Shown here piece by piece: positions 55,696 through 64,000 of a stretch of 64,000 nt of DNA. Under the pieces are notes generated by a model. That model saw only the letters and a list, made by a program, of their open reading frames with translations. It did no database searches and was not told the origin of the DNA. How positions within the stretch are numbered: the stretch's first letter is position 1; every line of letters begins with the position of its first letter. The translations under genes and the position numbers were made by a program. Origin of the DNA: Candidatus Comchoanobacter bicostacola (GTDB taxonomy: Bacteria > Pseudomonadota > Gammaproteobacteria > Comchoanobacterales > Comchoanobacteraceae); the NCBI RefSeq assembly GCF_024172705.1, contig NZ_CP092900.1, forward strand, positions 186,001-250,000, in the 5' to 3' direction.

Positions 55696-57002
55696 GCGAG
55701 TTCTTTAATGGGCGCTGACTGGTATCGCCAAAAGTAAGAAAGTGTTACTATTGCACCATAAAACGGCAGTATAATTAGAGGAAATACAGTTGGCTTTGCG
55801 GATAAATAGGTGTGACTGATATAGGTTGGAATAACTAAAAACACCCACATGTTTATCGTTGTAATAGCCATATTAGCCATGGTATCTCCGTAAGCACATA
55901 GTATGTTTGAGAGTATGTATGCGATACCATCTAAGAATAAGAAAACGAGAAGGCCACTGAGCGCAAGTATAATTTGGCTTTTGAGTACAGGTGAGATATC
56001 GTTTAGTGAAAAGCATTCTAATATCCAGTCTGGGTTTCCAACTGAGAGTAGTAATAAGCCAAATACAAAGCAACTATGTACTTTAAATGCACTTAATAAA
56101 AGCTGGGGGATGTAGTTAAAGGATCGAGCGCCTACATAGTTTGAAGCCAGTAACTTGACACCATTGCCAAGCTCACTATAAGTAAACATGAATAGAATGA
56201 AAATATTTTGAGATAAGGTGCTCATCATCATGTGTTCTTCACTGACTGATGCAAGAATGCCAGATATGGTAGACCATGCAGCCATCTCAAAGAAGTGCAG
56301 TGCTGATTCTGGAGCACCTAGTCGAAGTGCTTGATTCAAAAGTTTTGAGTCAAGTTTGATTTTAGCTGTATGATAGTTTTTTCTATTATCAGGAGAAAAA
56401 TACATCCACATCATAATGAGTGTTAGTGTAATTTGAGCAATGACAGTCGCCCATGCTGCGCCAGCTGCACCATATTGTGGGATCAGTATGAAATCAAGAC
56501 CTATATTCATTAAGTTACTAATGAGTAAAGCGATCATCACTATAGTGCTCTGATAAGTCCCAATAAAAAAGCCAATCAGTGCGCTGACCATGGGCCATAA
56601 GAATCCAAATAACATCGTAATTTGGTAGTATATGAGGCCATGTTCTTGTACAGCAGTTGGAATCAAGAATGGTCCAAGTTGATAAGCGATAATAAATGGT
56701 ATAATGCTTAGAATAGAGAAAAAGATAAGCTGCCAGGTAATATGGCTGGTTTTATGGTATTGTTTTGCACCGTTGTATTGGCCGACATAGACTTTACTAA
56801 TATAAGCGAGCCCAGATAGTGAGAATAGAAACATCCAGGAAAAATTACTACTTGTGGTGACGTGCGCCATCATTTCTGGATCATAAAAAGAGAGGATAAT
56901 ACGGTCAGCGAATATCGCAAAGTTTGATGAAAGTCCAGATATAATTAGTGGTAACGAAACGGTAAATACACGCCAAGCAGAAGGTTTTGGAGTTGCGGAC
57001 AT
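55689..57002 (-). CDS. MATE-family efflux transporter
   Basis: The 437-residue protein with twelve membrane helices shows the MATE layout of two six-helix halves. The first helix reads SLPLIISGLSSNFAIFADRIILSFYDPE, and the second half starts with LGAPESALHFFEMAAWSTISGIL. The family uses Na+ or H+ gradients to export drugs, metabolites or siderophores. Substrate is not predictable. It stands alone and is divergent from mpl. Confidence 0.87.
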   Translation of the reverse strand: MSATPKPSAWRVFTVSLPLIISGLSSNFAIFADRIILSFYDPEMMAHVTTSSNFSWMFLFSLSGLAYISKVYVGQYNGAKQYHKTSHITWQLIFFSILSIIPFIIAYQLGPFLIPTAVQEHGLIYYQITMLFGFLWPMVSALIGFFIGTYQSTIVMIALLISNLMNIGLDFILIPQYGAAGAAWATVIAQITLTLIMMWMYFSPDNRKNYHTAKIKLDSKLLNQALRLGAPESALHFFEMAAWSTISGILASVSEEHMMMSTLSQNIFILFMFTYSELGNGVKLLASNYVGARSFNYIPQLLLSAFKVHSCFVFGLLLLSVGNPDWILECFSLNDISPVLKSQIILALSGLLVFLFLDGIAYILSNILCAYGDTMANMAITTINMWVFLVIPTYISHTYLSAKPTVFPLIILPFYGAIVTLSYFWRYQSAPIKELAY

Positions 57003-57095
57003 CCTGTCACCGAAAAAATAATTAATTTAATTGTAGAGTGCTTTTTTAGTCAAAGCAATTAGTTTATGGTATTGAGAAATAGAGCAGGGATGAAT

Positions 57096-58367
57096 ATGAG
57101 ATTATTTGTTATAGGGGTTTGCGGTACATTGATGTCCGGAGTAGCAAGACTAGGTGTTGATTTAGGGTTCGAAGTTATAGGAATTGACCAAGCGTTTAAT
57201 CCACCAGTATCGGATGCATTGGCCGAAATGAAAATTCAGCTGATTGAGCACTATCCCAATAAGGTGGTTGTAAACGATAGTGATTTAGTGGTTGTGGGTA
57301 ATAAAGTGTCAAGAAGCCTCCCTCTGATTCAGTTTTTAATTGCTAATCAGGTCAAACTATATTCAGCGCCAGAGTGGCTAGAGTGCTTTGTATTACGTAA
57401 ACGTTCGGTGATTGCTGTAGCAGGTTGCCATGGTAAAACGAGTACTTCAGCTATGGTTGCTCATTTATTATCTGAGCTAGGTGAGGATTGTGGTTATTTA
57501 ATTGCTGGAGCATTGTGCTCAGGCAAACCTGCAGCACATTTAGGATCAAGTAAGTACTTTGTAATTGAGGCAGATGAGTATGATAGCGCTTTTTTTGATA
57601 AACGACCTAAATTTATGCATTACTGGCCGAGTCATTTAATTCTTGGAAAGATAGAATTTGACCATGCAGATATTTATGATGATTTTAGTGATGTTCTTAA
57701 ACAGTATAAATACTTATTGCGATTACTGCCAGAGGGTGCAAATGTTGTTTCTCAAGATTTGCCGCTCGCACTGTGTGATCAAATCAATGCCTTTTCCTTA
57801 AAGCATCATAGGGTAGCCAGTAATAAAATAGATTACCCCTTGAGTATAAAGGGCGCCTTTAATCAAACCAATGCTGCATTAGCAATACAGCTTGTTCATG
57901 CGCTAGGTTTTAAGAGAGGGCTATGTGAACAGTTGATCTGTACTTTTAAGGGGGTCAAGCGGCGGTGCGAACAAGTGTATAACAATAAAGTCGAGGTCTT
58001 GGATGATCATGCGCATCATCCTACTGCACTAAATTCCTTGCTGGATAGTTTTGATCATCAGCGTATTCATCTGGTATATCATCCAGCAACTCATACTCAA
58101 AAGCTTGATGTCCATATAGCTCAAACCATTAAAGCATTAAATCGGGTAGAGTTTCCTATGGTACTATTGCCTAAAGCACATGCTTTGAAAACAGCTGTCT
58201 ATGAGCAAGCATCTATTCGAGTATTACACGAGGTAGCACTTATTGACAGTATAATGCAGCAGGTGGAGGAGGGCGATAAAATTATCTTTGCTACCCCTTA
58301 TCAGTTAACTGATCTTATGACCTCCTTAATTGAACAGTTAGAAAAAAAGTATTGTGAATTATTATAA
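57096..58367 (+). CDS. mpl: UDP-N-acetylmuramate:L-alanyl-gamma-D-glutamyl-meso-diaminopimelate ligase (murein tripeptide recycling)
   Basis: Mpl reattaches recycled murein tripeptide to UDP-MurNAc. The ATG at 57096 is chosen because AGGGA sits six bases upstream; 57066 and 57090 are alternatives. The 423-residue Mur ligase has N-terminal VIGVCGTLMSGVARL, the ATP loop AGCHGKTSTSAMVAH, the Mpl-typical EADEYDSAFFDKRPKFMHYWP and the C-terminal DDHAHHPTAL. MurC shares the fold but not the DSAFFDKR segment. Its presence indicates DAP-type peptidoglycan and wall recycling. tRNA-Ser(CGA) follows. Confidence 0.93.
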   Translation: MRLFVIGVCGTLMSGVARLGVDLGFEVIGIDQAFNPPVSDALAEMKIQLIEHYPNKVVVNDSDLVVVGNKVSRSLPLIQFLIANQVKLYSAPEWLECFVLRKRSVIAVAGCHGKTSTSAMVAHLLSELGEDCGYLIAGALCSGKPAAHLGSSKYFVIEADEYDSAFFDKRPKFMHYWPSHLILGKIEFDHADIYDDFSDVLKQYKYLLRLLPEGANVVSQDLPLALCDQINAFSLKHHRVASNKIDYPLSIKGAFNQTNAALAIQLVHALGFKRGLCEQLICTFKGVKRRCEQVYNNKVEVLDDHAHHPTALNSLLDSFDHQRIHLVYHPATHTQKLDVHIAQTIKALNRVEFPMVLLPKAHALKTAVYEQASIRVLHEVALIDSIMQQVEEGDKIIFATPYQLTDLMTSLIEQLEKKYCELL

Positions 58368-58392
58368 AAGGATGTTTAATAAAGCGCTAGAT

Positions 58393-58478
58393 GGAGAGGT
58401 GCCAGAGTGGTCAAATGGCTCCGACTCGAAATCGGCTGGGGGCTTTGCCCCACGCGGGTTCGAATCCCGCCCTCTCCG
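58393..58478 (+). tRNA. tRNA-Ser (anticodon CGA)
   Basis: A class II tRNA carries acceptor GGAGAGG / CCTCTCC, anticodon loop CTCGAAA with CGA, a long variable arm (GGGGGCTTTGCCCC) and T-loop GGTTCGAATCC. CCA is not encoded. It reads UCG. Confidence 0.96.
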
Positions 58479-58540
58479 AGTCATATTGATTTTATAGCTA
58501 TTATTGATTACAATAAATTTAATCATATTTTGGATTTTTT

Positions 58541-59482
58541 ATGTCAAGGAACTGGCCATCATTAAGCATTACTACTCCGGTTTTTTCTCTTGCTATTAAT
58601 GCTCATGCGGATCGCCCGAGAGAAATACATATGGATAAATCTGAGTATGATCATTTTGATGAGAAACACTATTTTTTCCATATAGAGCTTTTTGGGCTTC
58701 CTATTTTGAGTTTTTCTCGCGAAAAAAGATATATCAGTGAAAAAGTATGTGTCCAACATCAGTCAATCACGATAATGGGGATGACGCTTGATTTATCAAA
58801 TAAAGAAGGTGAAAAGGAAGGGCGCTCAAGATCATTTATTGTCGATCTAACTTTACTGGCGTTATTTGGTGTTTTGGCATTATATTTAAATCAATCCACG
58901 TTAGGCTTGGGTAGGTTGTTTAGTTTTGCTCCTAAAATAAGACAGCTATCAAAATTTAAGCTTAAACAAATCCCTTTCTTCTTATCGTCCACAACATGCA
59001 TGGTTAATATAATAAAATCAATATTCGCTTTCATGCATCTGTTGATCCGAAATATTGTTAATTATCGATATAATCAAGTTACGACTGAAGATTCATTAAG
59101 GCCTGTTAAGTGGTTAAAAATGTTTGGGCCATTTGTACACCCCAATAACTTATCCTATCTGGTAGTGCTACTGGTGAGTTATTTAACACCCTATGTTTTT
59201 TATGCCTCAATAGGTAGCTTAGTTTTCTTATCGGTATTTAAATCATTGTATGAAGGTGTAAGTCTTTTCAGTTTGCAGCTTATTCCGCGCTATATAGGTC
59301 TGAATATTTGTAGTATTGAAGTGGAGAAGCCAGATCCAGTTGTGAAGTTAGCAGATCTGAGTGCTTTTGTTGATCTGTCAGTAGGGTTGCCACATTTATT
59401 TACATCGTTCGTGCTCAAAAATTCACAAAAAGTCGGTGATGTTGTATCCAATGGTAAAGACGTTACTTTAGTGAAGGGATAA
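58541..59482 (+). CDS. Unknown membrane protein, 313 residues
   Basis: I do not recognise this protein. The N-terminal ~100 residues are polar with several histidines. Hydrophobic segments follow near 105-125 (FIVDLTLLALFGVLALYL), ~150-175 and ~200-235 (YLVVLLVSYLTPYVFYASIGSLVFLSVF), and the end is soluble. The ribosome site is weak, so the exact start is uncertain; MDKSEYDHFDEKHYF at 58631 is an alternative. It is convergent with ligA, ten bases apart. Confidence 0.68.
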   Translation: MSRNWPSLSITTPVFSLAINAHADRPREIHMDKSEYDHFDEKHYFFHIELFGLPILSFSREKRYISEKVCVQHQSITIMGMTLDLSNKEGEKEGRSRSFIVDLTLLALFGVLALYLNQSTLGLGRLFSFAPKIRQLSKFKLKQIPFFLSSTTCMVNIIKSIFAFMHLLIRNIVNYRYNQVTTEDSLRPVKWLKMFGPFVHPNNLSYLVVLLVSYLTPYVFYASIGSLVFLSVFKSLYEGVSLFSLQLIPRYIGLNICSIEVEKPDPVVKLADLSAFVDLSVGLPHLFTSFVLKNSQKVGDVVSNGKDVTLVKG

Positions 59483-59491
59483 TCAATATTT

Positions 59492-61974
<2,483 letters not shown>

Positions 61975-61994
<20 letters not shown>

Positions 61995-62520
61995 TGATGT
62001 GTTCTCGCCAGATTTGCAAATCTGATTCAGTCAGTTCTTTCTTGTTTCTGGATTTAATGGTTCCGCCAAACTGATCTTTTGCTTCTAGAAGTGTTTCTAA
62101 CATTAAATCGAAGTTTTCTAAGTCTTCTGGTACATGCTTGGTTTCCATAAAAAACGTTAGGCCATTAAAATACTGCTGGGGGACATCTTTTAAATTAAAC
62201 GTTCCTGGCGGTGTTAAGGTTGCAATAGAAAATATGGGGCTTGCCTCGTTCCCATAATAGAATACCTTTTGGTCACCATATTGTAATTGATTAGACATGA
62301 TGTAGTGAAGTAGCTCATTCCCATGGACTGGGCGGCTAAATGCGATATAAAGAAAAATTATATCTGTCTTTGGTTCAGCTTCGACCAGGTTTTTTTTCTC
62401 AGGGCTGGTTTTATTTAAGTCTATAAAATCATTGTTATTTGATTTGGGTCGCTTAGTGAGGAGCAAGATAAGTGAAACCCCTGCAATTGAGCTTAATAAG
62501 TAAAAAGGAGAAAAATACAT
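61975..62520 (-). CDS. zipA: Cell division protein ZipA, short form
   Basis: ZipA anchors FtsZ to the inner membrane by binding its C-terminal peptide. The 181-residue protein has an N-terminal membrane helix (FYLLSSIAGVSLILLLT), a short basic linker (~residues 22-50) and the FtsZ-binding domain. Recognisable segments of that domain are IIFLYIAFSRPVHGNELLHYI, KVFYYGNEASPIFSIATLTPPGTFNL and LENFDLMLETLLEAKDQFGGTI. It is far shorter than the E. coli protein (~328) because the long P/Q linker is missing. Proximity to ligA is the usual gammaproteobacterial arrangement. Confidence 0.85.
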
Positions 62521-62637
62521 AGTTATCGTACTGCCTGTTTAATTAAAATTGAGTAATTTGATAATAACATCATAACAATCTTATCATTCCGTGTAATCAA
62601 AAATATGGTAGTGAATACGTAGTGTATTGTCAACTAA

Positions 62638-62784
62638 ATCGCTGTAACATTGTAGCCTGTATGCGCTTGCTAGACTTTGAATAAAATCGCTGTAGCATTG
62701 TAGCCTGTATGCGCTTGCTAGACTTTGAATAAAATCGCTGTAGCATTGTAGCCTGTATGCGCTTGCTAGACTTTGAATGAAATA
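62638..62784 (+). repeat. Tandem repeat, 48-bp unit, three copies
   Basis: Copies begin at 62641, 62689 and 62737. The unit starts GCTGTAGCATTGTAGCCTGT, continues through CGCTTGCTAGACTTTGAAT and ends AAAATC. Copy 1 differs by one base (GTAAC). A diverged start of a fourth copy may follow near 62787 (GTTGCTACAATG). The array fills the spacer between zipA and the acylase gene; each unit contains GCTGTAGCATTGTAGC, a near inverted repeat. Confidence 0.95.
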
Positions 62785-62842
62785 GTTGCTACAATGTCGT
62801 AAGTTTATAATTATTAATAGCTAATTTAGGGTGTTATAGGTC

Positions 62843-64000
62843 ATGAAAAAGCGGTTAGTATATTTAGTATCTTTGGTCCTAGCCTCAGTATCTTTGTATT
62901 GTTTATATAGCATTTATATAACTCAGCCTATGCTGAAAGGCAGTCTGGTTCAAAACCAGTTGTCAAGCAGTGTCTCAATTAGACGAGACCAAAATGGAAT
63001 TCCGACTATTACAGCGCAGTCAGATCAAGACTTATACTTTGCACAGGGGTATGTTCATGCGCAGGATCGTTTGTATCAAATGTTGCTACTTAAGCACTTA
63101 ATGTCTGGAAGAATGTCTGAATTGTTTGGTGAGCGAACAGTCAAGTTAGATGAGTACATGAGGATATTTAATGTTAAAAATAATGCAAAAAATACATACT
63201 CGTATTTGAGTGCTGAGTCACAAGATGCGCTACAGTCTTATGCTGACGGAGTGAACGCATGTATACGTGACAATCCTCAAACACTAGAAACTAAACTGTT
63301 AAATATAACTATAGATCAGTGGCAGCCTTATGATACAGTTATTATTCAAAAAGCAATTGCATTTGATTTAAGTAGACACTGGCCTAGAATTATCAGAAAC
63401 TCAGTGCTGGCTCATCATAAGGGCGTGGAAGTATTAGATCAGTTTTATCCTAATGAGATGCTGTCTAATCCAAGTATTTCTGATCAAGATTTGAAAAACG
63501 AACGTTTGCCTTATCGAAGCGAGATTATTGAGTATGCTGACGGCCCAGAGTTGCCTGATGAGTTTATAGATGCGATTGAGCCTTATGCAATGCTCAATTA
63601 TGCAGTATTAAAAGGTTTGTCACCAGATGATTCAGCTGCAGCTGGCTCTAATGCATGGGCACTTTCTGCAGACCGGATGGCGAAAGGGAGTGCGATGATG
63701 GCCTCTGACCCACATTTAAATTTATCAATTCCGAATACTTTTTACTTAGTGGGATTGAAGAGTAAAAGTGTTGATGCTTATGGAGCGTCTATTCCAGGAG
63801 CCCCAGGCTTAATTATTGGTAAGAATAAAGATATCAGCTGGGGGTTTACCAATGCTGCATTAGCTCAATCAGATATTTATTATGACAAAAATATTGAGAC
63901 TACTACGATCAGGCATGAAATCATTAAGGTGAAAGATAAGCCAGACGTGAAAATAATCTGTCGAGAGTCTGACTATGGAGCGCTTATCACTCCTGAAGGT
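62843..64000 (+). CDS. Penicillin acylase family protein (Ntn hydrolase), cut by window edge
   Basis: The first 386 codons are open to the window end. An N-terminal signal or anchor helix (YLVSLVLASVSLYCLYSIYI) is followed by the family block IRRDQNGIPTITAQSDQDLYFAQGYVHAQDRLYQM and SGRMSELFG. The autocleavage site is AAGSNAW. Ser269 (TCT at 63647-63649) is the expected N-terminal nucleophile of the beta chain, and MASDPHL and PGAPGLIIGKNKDISWGFTNA follow as in the family. These periplasmic enzymes hydrolyse amides such as beta-lactam side chains or N-acyl homoserine lactones. The exact substrate is unknown, and the rest of the beta chain is outside the window. Confidence 0.92.
   Translation, partial: MKKRLVYLVSLVLASVSLYCLYSIYITQPMLKGSLVQNQLSSSVSIRRDQNGIPTITAQSDQDLYFAQGYVHAQDRLYQMLLLKHLMSGRMSELFGERTVKLDEYMRIFNVKNNAKNTYSYLSAESQDALQSYADGVNACIRDNPQTLETKLLNITIDQWQPYDTVIIQKAIAFDLSRHWPRIIRNSVLAHHKGVEVLDQFYPNEMLSNPSISDQDLKNERLPYRSEIIEYADGPELPDEFIDAIEPYAMLNYAVLKGLSPDDSAAAGSNAWALSADRMAKGSAMMASDPHLNLSIPNTFYLVGLKSKSVDAYGASIPGAPGLIIGKNKDISWGFTNAALAQSDIYYDKNIETTTIRHEIIKVKDKPDVKIICRESDYGALITPEG

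Noticed and set aside
62638-62784. Possible CRISPR array
   Set aside because: The 48-bp units are directly adjacent with no unique spacers and there are no cas genes, so it is a plain tandem repeat.

Overview
The window is a low-GC stretch of a gammaproteobacterial chromosome. The lineage call rests on a complete 16S-Ile-Ala-23S-5S operon with a CCTCC anti-Shine-Dalgarno end, on a ZipA gene (a gammaproteobacteria-specific division protein) close to ligA, and on FtsA-FtsZ. Signs of a host-associated, genome-eroding lifestyle are plentiful. They include a frameshifted ankyrin-repeat gene, a large helical-repeat protein with a decayed paralogue, broken metabolic genes, a candidate DotI/IcmL-like protein, a eukaryote/archaea-type prolyl-tRNA synthetase, and pseudoenzyme versions of normally conserved proteins. 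A Legionellales-like intracellular bacterium would fit, but I cannot place it further from sequence alone.

Layout. 1-1.4 kb holds remnants: the end of a HipA-type kinase, a DUF234-type ATPase fragment and a broken beta-hydroxyacid dehydrogenase. 1.5-3.1 kb has tRNA-Ser(GGA) and a divergent pair (AbrB-fold protein and an unknown) flanked by short palindromes. 3.1-5.6 kb has adk and a convergent ABC exporter. 5.7-8 kb holds a 748-residue unknown protein. 8.1-13.9 kb has ftsA-ftsZ, then tsaC, topA and folA on the other strand. 13.9-21.9 kb is an aa3-type cytochrome oxidase operon (coxB with a fused cytochrome c domain, coxA, a Cox11-like gene, coxC). It continues into an unknown tail-anchored-like protein and a P-type ATPase homologue that has lost its nucleotide-binding domain. 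21.9-27 kb is the rRNA operon with promoter, boxA sites, processing stems and terminator.

27-36.2 kb is accessory: an ankyrin pseudogene, a duplicated 3' tail, a 766-residue repeat protein, a small membrane-anchored protein with an in-frame amber codon, decayed DNA, an unknown membrane protein and an atypical ABC protein. 36.2-43.2 kb is a minus-strand array of six exported beta-barrel-like proteins that read as three tandem A-B pairs. 43.3-49 kb has proS, an S2P-like pseudoprotease, tRNA-Thr(TGT), a lipase-like protein and three more small barrel-like proteins. 49-57 kb has rnpB, a Kef-type antiporter, the pyruvate dehydrogenase genes aceE-aceF-lpdA and a MATE transporter. 57-64 kb has mpl, tRNA-Ser(CGA), an unknown membrane protein, zipA / IcmL-like / ligA on the minus strand, a 48-bp tandem repeat, and the start of a penicillin-acylase-family gene cut by the window edge.

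The most interesting signals are four. First, the oxidase operon carries copper-delivery homologues (Cox11-like and P-type ATPase) that both lack the residues normally needed for copper handling or ATP-driven transport. Second, the ABABAB envelope-protein array. Third, the catalytically dead M50 homologue. Fourth, the effector-like repeat-protein region with its duplicated 3' module.
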